Shown one piece after another: positions 1-8,194 of a DNA stretch of 64,000 bases (position 1 is its first letter; each line of letters starts with the position of its first letter). The translations under genes and the position numbers were made by a program. Source of the stretch: Dysgonomonas sp. 511. Lineage in GTDB: Bacteria > Bacteroidota > Bacteroidia > Bacteroidales > Dysgonomonadaceae. Under the pieces are notes generated by a model. The model had not been told where the DNA came from. It saw nothing but the letters and a program-made list of their open reading frames with translations, and made no database searches. The stretch lies in the NCBI RefSeq assembly GCF_010501105.1, contig NZ_QVMQ01000005.1, positions 62,001 to 126,000 of the forward strand, read 5' to 3'.

Positions 1-2302
1 CCTGCCCAAACTCTTTTTCTTCCTTCACTACCAGCGGATAGAATATCCGGTCTACCTTCTGGTCTATCAAGGCTAATATATGCCCGTGTACCAGCTTGGC
101 AGGGAAACAGATATTGTCGGACATCACCCCTCCCACACCTTTCTGATAAAGCGGGAAGGTAGATTCGGGCGACAGGCGTACATTGAACCCGCATTCGGAT
201 AGCAATGTGTGCCAGAAAGGGTAGTTGTCGAACATATTCAGCACACGCGGTATGCCGATGGTACGCCCTTTCTCTATGTTTTCGGCTTTCACAGGATGGT
301 CGAACAGTATTTGGTTTTTCCTGTCGAAAGCATTATAGCCTTCTTTGCGGTCGGCACTCTTGTTGAAGAATACCTTTTCGCACTTATTGCCGGCGTAACT
401 GATATTGCCGTTGCTGAACTTGAAGCGAAGCACCGAGCAAAGGTTTGTACACCCTTTGCAGGTCAACTCGCGCGAATCTATTGAGGATACATCAAACAGG
501 GCTTTTTCGCCTGCAAATGTCGTTTCTTCGTTGGTCTTCTGCCACAGGCGTTGCGCGTATAAGGCAGCACCAAGCGCACCCATCAGTTCGGGATGGTCGG
601 TCGAACTAACCGATTTGCCCGACAGCATTTCCAGTGCGCGGTAAACAGAATCGTTGCGGAATGTACCTCCCTGCACCACGATGTTGTCGCCCAACAGGTT
701 GAGGTTAGATATCTTAAGTACTTTGAAAAGGCAGTTCTTCACAACTGAGTAAGCCAGCCCCGCTGCAATGTCGTCATTGCCTGCATTTTCGCGAAGCGAT
801 TGCTTTACCTTCGAGTTCATAAAGACAGTGCAGCGCGAACCCAGGTCGCTCGGATATTTGGCAAGGCAGGCAGCCCGTGAAAATTCCGACAGTTCCATGT
901 TCATGGTAGAAGCAAAGTTTTGCAGGAATGAGCCGCAACCAGCCGAACAAGCCTCGTTCAACTCTATATTCGATATCAGCCCGTTGCTGATAAAGATGGA
1001 CTTGATATCCTGCCCTCCGATGTCGAGGATAAAGGACACATTCGGGTCTACATATTGTGCCCCCGACAGGTGGGCGATGGTTTCCACAATGCCGTGATCG
1101 AGTCCCAGAGCCGATTTCATAAGGTCTTCGCCGTAGCCTGTTGCTGCCGATGAAAGGAATTTTACGGTAACACCTTTTTCTTCGGCTTCTTTGTAGAAAG
1201 CAGCTAGTCCTTCCATCGCTTTTTTGAGCGGATTGCCTTCGTTGTTGCCATAGAATTTATAGATAATATTGGCATCGGAGTCCATTATCACAATCTTGGA
1301 AGTAGTAGAACCTGAGTCGATACCCAGAAAGCATTCTACTTGTTTTTCCTCTCCCAGTTGTTTGAATTTAAGGGCTTTTATATGGCGATTTTCATTCCAT
1401 TCCCTGTATTGCTCTTCGCTATGGAAAAGCGGTTCGAGTGCATCGGTATGGTTCGATGTGGTTGTCTCTTCCAGCTTGCCGATCAGCACTTGCAAATCGA
1501 GTTCCCCGTTCTTCTCATCCTGATATAAGGCTGCACCCCATGCAGGGAAATATTCGCCGTTTTCGGGTACGATGATGTCCGAATCCTGTATTTTGAGTAC
1601 CTCGCGGAAAGCATTGCGCAAGGCAGGTATAAACGTCAAAGGGCCACCTATGCAAATCACTTTGGGTATTACATCGCACCCGCGCGCCAGTGTGGTCACC
1701 GATTGCAGGGCTACGGCATGTAGGATGGATGCGGATATGTCGGCAACGGGAATATTGCGGCTGATAAGGTTTTGCACGTCTGTTTTGGCAAAAACCCCGC
1801 AGCGCGAAGCTATAGGCAATATCTTATCGAAGCCCAACGCTTTTTCGCCCAGTTCTTCGATAGGGATATTCATCAGGCTTGCCATCTGGTCGATAAATGC
1901 ACCTGTACCTCCTGCACAACTTCCGTTCATGCGGATGTCGGGGTGACGCCCTTCGCTGAAAAATACCATCTTGGCATCTTCGCCCCCTAGGTCGATAAGG
2001 GTATGGGCTTCAGGATACACATTTTTTACTACTTCTACGGCGGCTACTACTTCCTGTACGAATGGTATGCCTACGCGCTCGCCGATACCCATTCCGGCAG
2101 AACCCGAAATGTGTATATCGAAAAGATTGGCAGGATATTTAGCGGCAACTTTCTTTAGTTCCGTCACCAATGTCTGCTGTATGTTTGCCTGATGGCGGCA
2201 GTAGGATTTATGGACTATTTGTTGCTTATCGTCCAGTACAACTATTTTTACAGTTGTCGACCCTACGTCGATTCCCATTTTATATTGTTGTGTCGTATCC
2301 AT
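1..2302 (-). CDS. Acyl-CoA dehydratase activase, BadF/BcrA ATPase family (partial, C-terminus outside window)
   Basis: The frame is open from ATG 2302 to base 1, so about 767 N-terminal residues are visible. Two ATPase modules follow each other: GIDVGSTT near residue 10 and GIDSGSTT near 323. Each is followed by the two cysteines that hold the [4Fe-4S] cluster in HgdC-type activators (CAGGTGAF near 124 and SRCGVF near 165; ACSAGCGSF and SRCTVF in the second copy). A DUF2229-like part starts near residue 670 (IGIPRVLNMFDNYPFW). Proteins of this layout are large, around 1,400 residues in Bacteroidales, and are thought to use ATP to push electrons to a 2-hydroxyacyl-CoA dehydratase or related enzyme; no such partner is in view. 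ATG 2278 is an alternative start. The gene follows a TetR gene by 24 bases on the same strand, so the two are probably co-transcribed. Confidence 0.9.
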   Translation of the reverse strand, partial: MDTTQQYKMGIDVGSTTVKIVVLDDKQQIVHKSYCRHQANIQQTLVTELKKVAAKYPANLFDIHISGSAGMGIGERVGIPFVQEVVAAVEVVKNVYPEAHTLIDLGGEDAKMVFFSEGRHPDIRMNGSCAGGTGAFIDQMASLMNIPIEELGEKALGFDKILPIASRCGVFAKTDVQNLISRNIPVADISASILHAVALQSVTTLARGCDVIPKVICIGGPLTFIPALRNAFREVLKIQDSDIIVPENGEYFPAWGAALYQDEKNGELDLQVLIGKLEETTTSNHTDALEPLFHSEEQYREWNENRHIKALKFKQLGEEKQVECFLGIDSGSTTSKIVIMDSDANIIYKFYGNNEGNPLKKAMEGLAAFYKEAEEKGVTVKFLSSAATGYGEDLMKSALGLDHGIVETIAHLSGAQYVDPNVSFILDIGGQDIKSIFISNGLISNIELNEACSAGCGSFLQNFASTMNMELSEFSRAACLAKYPSDLGSRCTVFMNSKVKQSLRENAGNDDIAAGLAYSVVKNCLFKVLKISNLNLLGDNIVVQGGTFRNDSVYRALEMLSGKSVSSTDHPELMGALGAALYAQRLWQKTNEETTFAGEKALFDVSSIDSRELTCKGCTNLCSVLRFKFSNGNISYAGNKCEKVFFNKSADRKEGYNAFDRKNQILFDHPVKAENIEKGRTIGIPRVLNMFDNYPFWHTLLSECGFNVRLSPESTFPLYQKGVGGVMSDNICFPAKLVHGHILALIDQKVDRIFYPLVVKEEKEFGQ

Positions 2303-2326
2303 ATTCTATTCTATGTAGTTGATTCG

Positions 2327-2959
2327 TTATTTTGTTTCCTCGTTGGGTTTTAGTGCGTTGAGCGTGAACTCTATGACGTATTTTTGATGATTGGCTATCA
2401 GTTCGTTGTAAGTGTCGAGTGGAATATCCATGAGCGTCATTGCCAGTGTGCCAAACATGAAAGGAAACATGGACATAGATAGGATGTTCAGCAAGAAATC
2501 GGCGGCAGGGGTTTCCCTTATCGTTCCTTTTGCCACTTCTTCTTCTATGCGTTGCTCTATCTTACAGAAAGACCCATATGGATTACGTTTTTTTATCCGT
2601 TGCGTCAGTCCTTCGGGATTGAGGCTTACTTCGTTGAGGATGAAAGCAGCGATTTGCGGGTATTCGAACAATATCTCGTAGTATGTCCGTATCCATGTTT
2701 CTATCAGTTCGAGGAAGGGCAGCTCGGAATTTATGGTTTCGAACAGCCGTTTGGTAAGGACATCGAGTGCATCCTCGAATATGATCTCGAACAGGTTGTA
2801 TTTCGACTTGAAGTAGTAATTGACCATCGCCACATTTGTCTCCGAGGCTTTGGCAATATCGCGGACGCTTGTCCCCTTGAAGCCGTTTTTGAGGAACAGG
2901 GCTTGCGCTTCTTTTTGTATGCGGTCTTTTACGACCGACGAGTCTTCGTTGTTAAACAT
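2327..2959 (-). CDS. TetR/AcrR family transcriptional regulator
   Basis: A 210-residue protein with an N-terminal TetR helix-turn-helix (residues about 12-58; KGTSVRDIAKASETNVAMVN followed by YYFKSKYNLFE) and a helical ligand-binding C-terminal part, the usual length for the family. It is the first gene of a probable two-gene unit with the activase behind it. Three similar palindromic boxes of form TAAACnnnnGTTTA sit at and just upstream of its start codon and surround a -7 promoter box, so it probably represses itself and the activase. Many TetR proteins next to acyl-CoA genes bind acyl-CoA esters; that ligand is only a guess here. Confidence 0.9.
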   Translation of the reverse strand: MFNNEDSSVVKDRIQKEAQALFLKNGFKGTSVRDIAKASETNVAMVNYYFKSKYNLFEIIFEDALDVLTKRLFETINSELPFLELIETWIRTYYEILFEYPQIAAFILNEVSLNPEGLTQRIKKRNPYGSFCKIEQRIEEEVAKGTIRETPAADFLLNILSMSMFPFMFGTLAMTLMDIPLDTYNELIANHQKYVIEFTLNALKPNEETK

Positions 2960-3022
2960 GTGTTCTAAACGTTTGTTTAGCGCAAAGGTATGGAGGAAAA
3001 TTTAGTTAAACAAGTGTTTAAC
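2952..3022 (-). promoter_or_regulatory. TetR promoter with three operator-like palindromes
   Basis: On the minus strand TACCTTTG (bases 2983-2990) fits the Bacteroidetes -7 consensus TAnnTTTG. It lies between GTTAAACAAGTGTTTAAC (3005-3022, 8-base arms, 2-base centre) and CTAAACGTTTGTTTAG (2965-2980). A third, imperfect copy, TTAAACATGTGTTCTA (2952-2967), overlaps the TetR start codon. The shared TAAACnnnnGTTTA form and their position suggest binding sites for the adjacent TetR protein. The binding itself is inferred. Confidence 0.65.
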
Positions 3023-3255
3023 AAAAAAGATATGGGTAATCAGATCGAATAGTCGTAGAAAATGTGAATGTGCAGGGCAAACTTTATGTAAAACACTGTG
3101 TGCTTTTTAGTTAAAAAACAAAGGCGAGCCTGATAAGACTAATGGCATAAAAAAGTAACACACTTACAATTTATCTCTCACAACTTTATCTATATTACGT
3201 AGAGTGTAAAGTTGTTATATAATAAAAACTCATAAAATTCAGAACGATAAAAAAT

Positions 3256-3560
3256 GTGTTACAAGTGTTACTTTTTAGAGATACAAGATACCAGTAGACG
3301 AGTTAACGAGTTGGTTTCTGATAAAATATGAACTCGTATCTCGTATCTTGTCTACTTGTATCTAAAGAGAAGGTAACAATAAGAAAGTAATGAGAAGGTG
3401 TTACATGTGTTACTTTTTGGAGATACAAGATACCAGTAGACAGGTTAACGAGTTGGTTTCTGATAAAATATGAACTCGTGTCTTGTATCTTGTCTACTTG
3501 TATCTAGAGAGAAGGTAACAATAAGAAAGTAACGAAAAGATGTTACATGTGTTACTTTTT
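3256..3560. repeat. Tandem intergenic repeat, about 141-base unit, two full copies and a partial third
   Basis: Units start at about 3256, 3398 and 3539 with GTTACAwGTGTTACTTTTT. Each continues through a GATACAAGATACCAGTAGAC left arm, an AACGAGTTGG centre and a right arm ending TTGTCTACTTGTATCT, so each unit can fold on itself. The third unit breaks off after its first 20-odd bases, just before the thiL promoter. Related copies occur at about 7205-7305, 10485-10545 and, inverted, at 36212-36330. No coding sequence was recognised in the 2960-3611 gap. Confidence 0.85.
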
Positions 3561-3577
3561 TATATTTCAAATATAGC

Positions 3578-3585
3578 TACCTTTA
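3578..3585 (+). promoter_or_regulatory. Probable -7 box of thiL
   Basis: TACCTTTA differs from TAnnTTTG at one base and would start transcription near 3592. This lies downstream of the in-frame ATG at 3540 and upstream of ATG 3612, and so supports the later start for thiL. Confidence 0.45.
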
Positions 3586-3611
3586 CATCCTCAAACAATT
3601 TGGAAAAGGAA

Positions 3612-4640
3612 ATGGAAAGAACAGAAATATCAAGTCTGGGCGAATTTGGGTTGATAGATTACCTGACAAAAGATATCGAACTCAAAAATGAAAGTTCGGA
3701 AAAAGGAGTAGGCGACGATGCCGCAGTTTTGTCCTATGGCAATAAAAAAACGTTGGTGACTACCGACCTCCTGCTCGAAGGCATACACTTCGACCTGATG
3801 TATGTTCCATTGAAACATCTGGGGTATAAATCGGCAATGGTAAATATCTCCGATATATATGCCATGAACGGACGCCCACGCCAGATCACTGTTTCGCTGG
3901 GCATTTCGAAACGCTTTTCGGTCGAAGACCTGCAATTATTCTACGAAGGGCTTTACCTTGCATGCCAACAACATGGCGTAGACGTGGTGGGAGGCGATAC
4001 TTCGGCATCGCTTACCGGGCTGACTATCAGTATAACATGTCTTGGCGAAGGCGAAGAAGGTAGGATTGTGTATCGCAACGGGGCTAAAGACACCGATCTG
4101 GTATGTGTTTCGGGCGATCTGGGTGCTGCTTTTATGGGGCTGCAACTTTTGGAACGCGAAAAATCGGTATATGAAGGGGAGGAGAATTTCGAGCCCGATT
4201 TCATAGGAAAAGAGTATCTGCTCGAACGCCAGTTGAAACCCGAAGCGCGCAAAGATATTGTCGACCTGCTTGCCGGCGAAGGGATAGTACCCACAGCAAT
4301 GATCGATGTTTCCGACGGGCTTTCGTCGGAATTGAAGCATATCTGCAAACAAAGTAATGTGGGCTGCCGCATATATGAAGAGCGCATCCCGATAGATTAC
4401 CAGACTGCTTTGCAGGCCGAACAGTTCAACATGAATGTGACAACTGTAGCTCTCAATGGGGGCGAAGACTACGAACTGCTGTTTACAGTGCCGCTCTATA
4501 TGCACGATAAAGTGTCGAAGATGAAAGGTGTGCACATCATCGGGCATATCACCAAAGAAGAATACGGCCTGATGCTCGAAACACGCGATGGCGGCGAAAT
4601 AGCCCTTAAGGCTCAGGGCTGGGATTCGATAGGGCAATAA
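3612..4640 (+). CDS. thiL: Thiamine-monophosphate kinase
   Basis: ThiL phosphorylates thiamine monophosphate with ATP to give thiamine diphosphate, the last step of the pathway in the cytoplasm. From ATG 3612 the protein has 342 residues, the normal family size, and begins MERTEISSLGEFGLIDYLTK. Visible PurM/ThiL-fold motifs are GVGDDAAVL near the N-terminus (metal and ATP), TTDLLLEGIHFD, VGGDTS, IDVSDGLSSELKHI and GGEDYELLFTV. The frame also reaches an ATG at 3540, but the extra 24 residues are repeat-derived and lie before the likely promoter. The next gene starts 15 bases after the stop. No thiamine riboswitch motif was seen upstream. Confidence 0.96.
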   Translation: MERTEISSLGEFGLIDYLTKDIELKNESSEKGVGDDAAVLSYGNKKTLVTTDLLLEGIHFDLMYVPLKHLGYKSAMVNISDIYAMNGRPRQITVSLGISKRFSVEDLQLFYEGLYLACQQHGVDVVGGDTSASLTGLTISITCLGEGEEGRIVYRNGAKDTDLVCVSGDLGAAFMGLQLLEREKSVYEGEENFEPDFIGKEYLLERQLKPEARKDIVDLLAGEGIVPTAMIDVSDGLSSELKHICKQSNVGCRIYEERIPIDYQTALQAEQFNMNVTTVALNGGEDYELLFTVPLYMHDKVSKMKGVHIIGHITKEEYGLMLETRDGGEIALKAQGWDSIGQ

Positions 4641-4655
4641 ACATACATTACAGAT

Positions 4656-5315
4656 ATGCGGTTGAGAAATATATACAGGTTATTCTATATATTGCTGGGG
4701 ATATTCGGCATACTAATGCAGTTCGGGGTATTTGCAGGTAATTTCAATGCATGGGTGCTGAACTATTATACGGTATTGAGCAACTTGCTTTGCATTGTAT
4801 ATTGCGCCCTCAGGATGGGATATGAAAACCGTTGGCTGGCAGATGGCAAAATGAGGGAACTTGTTATGTCTCCACTTACTAAATATACGGTTACGATGTG
4901 CATAACGCTCACTTTTCTGGTTTATCATTTCATGCTCGTTCCCGTTTGGGGCATGACATGGGATTTGAGCCTTAGCAGTATCGGCAACTATGCTGTACAT
5001 TATATTATCCCTGTGCTTACTATTGCCGACTTCCTGTTTCTCGACAGGGGAGACAGTCCTGTGGCATGGTACGCCCCTTTTTGGTGGATAATGGTGCCGC
5101 TGGCTTATTTTGCATATATATTGCTGCGTGCCCCCATATTTGGCAATATCGGGACGACACCGAGCCCGTACCCTTATCCGTTTATAGATTTTACGGTTTA
5201 TCCGGTTTCGCAGATACTATTGAATATCGTGGTAATAATCGTTGTTTTCGTTGTTGTGGGCTATTTGCTTCTGCTGGCGCATTATCTGATAAAAAAGGGT
5301 AAAAAGAATGCGTGA
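4656..5315 (+). CDS. Pr6Pr-like integral membrane protein
   Basis: A 219-residue, very hydrophobic protein with about six membrane segments. Conserved-looking stretches are NFNAWVLNYYTVLSNLLC in the first third and VYPVSQILLNIVVIIV near the end, with a proline/aromatic loop (GTTPSPYPYPFIDF) between the last two helices. The NxWxxxYYTxLSN pattern resembles the Pr6Pr membrane family, whose biochemical role is unknown. It starts 15 bases after thiL, so it is probably in the same transcript, but no link to thiamine is evident. The protein ends in a lysine-rich tail (KKGKKNA), probably cytoplasmic. Confidence 0.6.
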   Translation: MRLRNIYRLFYILLGIFGILMQFGVFAGNFNAWVLNYYTVLSNLLCIVYCALRMGYENRWLADGKMRELVMSPLTKYTVTMCITLTFLVYHFMLVPVWGMTWDLSLSSIGNYAVHYIIPVLTIADFLFLDRGDSPVAWYAPFWWIMVPLAYFAYILLRAPIFGNIGTTPSPYPYPFIDFTVYPVSQILLNIVVIIVVFVVVGYLLLLAHYLIKKGKKNA

Positions 5316-5393
5316 AGAAGATGTAAATTTATCTATACTATGCAGCGTTCTTATTTTTACTGTCGATTAATTGCTTTATTAAACAATAATTGT

Positions 5394-5401
5394 TAGTTTT
5401 G
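5394..5401 (+). promoter_or_regulatory. -7 box of the tRNA-Asn gene
   Basis: TAGTTTTG matches TAnnTTTG 20 bases upstream of the mature tRNA. A TTG sequence lies at the expected -33 distance near 5371. Confidence 0.5.
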
Positions 5402-5421
5402 TACCCGGTTTACAAAAACAC

Positions 5422-5495
5422 TCTTCCTTAGCTCAGTCGGTTAGAGCATCTGACTGTTAATCAGAGGGTCCTTGGTTCAAGTCCAAGAGGGAGAG
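5422..5495 (+). tRNA. tRNA-Asn (anticodon GUU)
   Basis: A complete 74-base cloverleaf. Acceptor TCTTCCT pairs with AGGGAGA (one G-U), the D arm runs 5431-5447, anticodon stem TCTGA/TCAGA holds loop CTGTTAA with anticodon GTT, and T arm CTTGG-TTCAAGT-CCAAG precedes a G discriminator. CCA is not encoded. No integrase or 3' duplication suggesting an island was seen nearby. Confidence 0.96.
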
Positions 5496-5688
5496 CAAGG
5501 AAAGATAAGGGGTTACAGATGATGTAATTCCTTATTTTTTTTATTTAGAATGTTATCCGTCCAGACTAATACCATTACTTCCCGATAATTGTGAAGATGA
5601 TCTTTCGCTATGTTATAAAACATTTTTTGTTTTTTTAAGATTTACAAATCCGGTTGTTTATCAGCCATATAGACTGTGTGAGAAAAAG

Positions 5689-5757
5689 TGTGTGCGTACA
5701 CACATTTGTTTTTTCAACTATTCCTAATACTTTTGTGTAGAAATGTGTTCGCACACA
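5689..5757 (+). promoter_or_regulatory. uxaC promoter with two LacI-type operator-like boxes
   Basis: TTTG (5705-5708), 19 bases, then TACTTTTG (5728-5735) is an exact Bacteroidetes promoter. It is bracketed by two similar boxes, TGTGTGCGTACACA (5689-5702) and TGTGTTCGCACACA (5744-5757), which agree at 12 of 14 bases. Both are near-palindromes with a central CG, as LacI-family operators usually have. The first box touches the -33 element and the second covers the expected start point near 5742, a layout suited to repression. No LacI-type regulator gene is in the window. Confidence 0.7.
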
Positions 5758-5797
5758 CCATATAATATTATAAGTAAACAACAAAAGATATACAATT

Positions 5798-7204
5798 ATG
5801 AAACAGTTTCTGGATGATAATTTTGTACTACAAAACGAAACAGCACAACAACTTTATCACGAGCATGCTAAATCATTGCCTATAATCGACTACCACTGCC
5901 ACCTCGACCCGAAGATGATAGCAGAAGATCATAAGTTCGACAACCTTGGTGAAATATGGCTTGGTGGCGACCACTACAAATGGCGTGCAATGCGTACCAA
6001 CGGCGTTGATGAGCGTTTCTGTACAGGAAAAGACACCAGCGACTGGGAAAAGTTTGAGAAATGGGCTGAGACAGTTCCTTATACTATGCGCAACCCATTG
6101 TACCACTGGACGCACCTGGAACTGAAGACTGCATTTGGCGTCAACAAACTGTTGAAACCTGAGACTGCAAAAGAAATATTCGACGAGTGTACAGCAAAAC
6201 TCCGCACTCCTGAGTTTTCGGCACGCGGCATGATGAAACATTACAATGTAGAAGCCGTATGTACTACCGACGATCCTGTAGATTCGTTGGAATACCATTT
6301 GGCTCTCAAGAAAGAAGGCTTCGAAATCAAGGTATTGCCTACATGGCGTCCCGATAAGGCTATGGCTGTAGAAATACCGGAAGTATTCAGGGCATATGTA
6401 GAAAAACTGTCGGAAGTTTCGGGCGTGCCTGTAAACAATTATACCGACCTGATAACAGCCCTGCGCAAACGTCACGACTTCTTTGCCAGCGTAGGCTGTA
6501 AGCTTTCCGACCACGGTATAGAAGAGTTTTATGCCGAAGATTATACCCAAGCCGAAATAGACGCTATCTTCAATAAGGTATATGGAGGTAAAGAACTTAG
6601 CCATGAAGAAATCATCAAATTCAAATCGGCTATGCTTGTCGAAGGTGCGATTATGGATTGGGAAAAAGGATGGACACAACAGTTCCACTACGGAGCTATC
6701 CGCAATAATAACACCCGCCTGTTCAAACAATTAGGGCCGGATACCGGCTTCGACTCTATCGGCGACTTCACTGTGGCCAAAGCAATGTCTAAGTTCTTTG
6801 ACAGGCTGGACACCAACGACAAACTGGCCAAGACTATTATATACAACCTCAATCCTCGCGACAACGACATGATTGCCACAATGATAGGCAACTTCCAGGA
6901 TGGTTCGGTTGCAGGCAAGATACAGTTCGGTTCGGGCTGGTGGTTCCTCGATCAAAAAACAGGAATGGAAGCACAAATGAACTCGTTGTCTAACTTAGGT
7001 TTATTAAGCCGTTTCGTAGGTATGCTGACAGACTCTCGCAGCTTCTTGTCGTACCCGCGCCACGAATATTTCCGCCGCATACTTTGCAACCTGATTGGTA
7101 CAGACGTAGAGCAAGGATTGCTTCCTGCTTCCGAATTGCCATTCCTGGGGCAATTAGTAGAGAATGTATCGTATTATAATGCGAAGAACTTCTTCAATTT
7201 TTAA
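5798..7204 (+). CDS. uxaC: Glucuronate isomerase (uronate isomerase)
   Basis: UxaC interconverts D-glucuronate and D-fructuronate, and D-galacturonate and D-tagaturonate, in the cytoplasm. The 468-residue length equals that of the family. Characteristic stretches are DYHCHLDPKMIAEDHKF (metal-binding HxH of the amidohydrolase-like barrel), GGDHYKWRAMRTNGV, CTTDDPVDSLEYH and RNNNTRLFKQLGPDTGFDS, with SYPRHEYFRRILCNLIG near the end. It is the first gene of the uronate cluster, directly behind the promoter with two operator-like boxes. A diverged copy of the dispersed intergenic repeat separates it from kduI. The reductase and dehydratase normally used after UxaC (UxaB/UxuB, UxaA/UxuA) are not in the window. 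Confidence 0.97.
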   Translation: MKQFLDDNFVLQNETAQQLYHEHAKSLPIIDYHCHLDPKMIAEDHKFDNLGEIWLGGDHYKWRAMRTNGVDERFCTGKDTSDWEKFEKWAETVPYTMRNPLYHWTHLELKTAFGVNKLLKPETAKEIFDECTAKLRTPEFSARGMMKHYNVEAVCTTDDPVDSLEYHLALKKEGFEIKVLPTWRPDKAMAVEIPEVFRAYVEKLSEVSGVPVNNYTDLITALRKRHDFFASVGCKLSDHGIEEFYAEDYTQAEIDAIFNKVYGGKELSHEEIIKFKSAMLVEGAIMDWEKGWTQQFHYGAIRNNNTRLFKQLGPDTGFDSIGDFTVAKAMSKFFDRLDTNDKLAKTIIYNLNPRDNDMIATMIGNFQDGSVAGKIQFGSGWWFLDQKTGMEAQMNSLSNLGLLSRFVGMLTDSRSFLSYPRHEYFRRILCNLIGTDVEQGLLPASELPFLGQLVENVSYYNAKNFFNF

Positions 7205-7305
7205 TCAAGTGAACAAGTAGACAGGTAAACAAGATATAAGTTGTCGATTTTTTGAGTATAGAACTCGTTTACTCGTATCTTACCTGCTTGTCAACTAAAC
7301 AATAT
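7205..7305. repeat. Diverged copy of the GATAC-type intergenic repeat
   Basis: The uxaC-kduI gap holds AACAAGTAGACAGGTAAACA at its left end and ACTCGTATCTTACCTGCTTG at its right. These arms pair imperfectly with each other and resemble the tandem unit at 3256-3560. It could form a hairpin within the operon transcript. Confidence 0.6.
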
Positions 7306-7322
7306 TTAAAACATAGGAAACA

Positions 7323-8165
7323 ATGAGAACATTTATCGAAGAACGTTGGGGTACACATCCCGATGATGTAAAACATTACGACACAACACAGTTAAGAAAA
7401 GAATTTCTGGTTGAAACGCTATTCGAAGCCGACAGTGTATTGATGACTTATACACACAACGACCGCCTGATTATCGGTGGTGCGCTTCCGGTAAAAGAAG
7501 CTTTGAAACTGGAAACAGTAGACCTGATCCGTTCCGAATACTTCTGCGAACGCCGCGAACTCGGTATCATCTGCATCGAAGGCGAAGGAACAGTATCAGT
7601 AGACAGTAAAGAATATAAGATGGCATTCAAAGATGCCGTATATGTAGGCCGCGGATCGAAAGACGTTGTATTCAAAAGCAACGATCCGGCAAAACCTGCT
7701 AAATTCTACTTCGCATCTTCCCCTGCTCACAAAGAATATCCGACAGCACAGATTACGTCCGAGATGCGCCGTACACGCGACCTTGGTTCGCCGGCGACCT
7801 CAAACGAACGCTTGCTCAACCAGCTAATCCTTAGCGAAATCGTTCCTTGCTGCCAGTTGCAAATGGGAATGACCGAACTGAAAGAAGGAAGCGTATGGAA
7901 TACAATGCCTCCGCATACACACTCGCGCCGTATGGAAGCATATTTCTATTTCAAAATACCCGCTCAACAATCTGTATGCCACTTCATGGGGCAACCTCAG
8001 GAAACCCGCCACATATTCATGGGCAACGAGCAGGCTGTAATATCTCCTTCATGGTCGATCCACTCGGCTGCCGGAACAAGCAACTATACATTCATCTGGG
8101 CAATGTGTGGCGAAAACCTCGACTATGATGATATGGATACCTTCACTGCCGACAAATTGAGATAA
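7323..8165 (+). CDS. kduI: 5-dehydro-4-deoxy-D-glucuronate isomerase
   Basis: KduI converts 4-deoxy-L-threo-5-hexosulose uronate, made from unsaturated uronates released by polysaccharide lyases and unsaturated glucuronyl hydrolases, into 3-deoxy-D-glycero-2,5-hexodiulosonate. The 280 residues match the family (278 in E. coli). The zinc-binding cupin motif is plain: PPHTHSRRMEAYFYF gives HxH and the downstream Glu, and SWSIHSAAGTSNYTFIWAM supplies the last His. GDRVGIYF-like kinase motifs are absent and the ending YDDMDTF is typical. It lies between uxaC and a DUF4861 gene on the same strand. Its presence shows that the cluster handles lyase products as well as plain hexuronates. Confidence 0.97.
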   Translation: MRTFIEERWGTHPDDVKHYDTTQLRKEFLVETLFEADSVLMTYTHNDRLIIGGALPVKEALKLETVDLIRSEYFCERRELGIICIEGEGTVSVDSKEYKMAFKDAVYVGRGSKDVVFKSNDPAKPAKFYFASSPAHKEYPTAQITSEMRRTRDLGSPATSNERLLNQLILSEIVPCCQLQMGMTELKEGSVWNTMPPHTHSRRMEAYFYFKIPAQQSVCHFMGQPQETRHIFMGNEQAVISPSWSIHSAAGTSNYTFIWAMCGENLDYDDMDTFTADKLR

Positions 8166-8194
8166 TAAAAATACAATTAATACCCAAATAGACT

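Noticed and set aside
3256-3560. A CRISPR array, because of the regular spacing of repeats
   Set aside because: The units are 141 bases long with no short repeat/unique spacer alternation, and there are no cas genes in the window.
3023-3611. A thiamine-diphosphate riboswitch before thiL
   Set aside because: The CUGAGA and ACC-UGAUC core motifs were not found; the leader after the -7 box is only about 20 bases.
3936-4637. Long antisense open frames such as the 233-codon frame opposite thiL
   Set aside because: They mirror the codon pattern of the real gene and encode no recognisable protein; the same holds for those opposite uxaC, the helicase and ruvB.
5422-5495. tRNA-Asn as an integration site of an island
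   Set aside because: There is no integrase gene and no repeat of the tRNA 3' end seen downstream; the next genes are metabolic.
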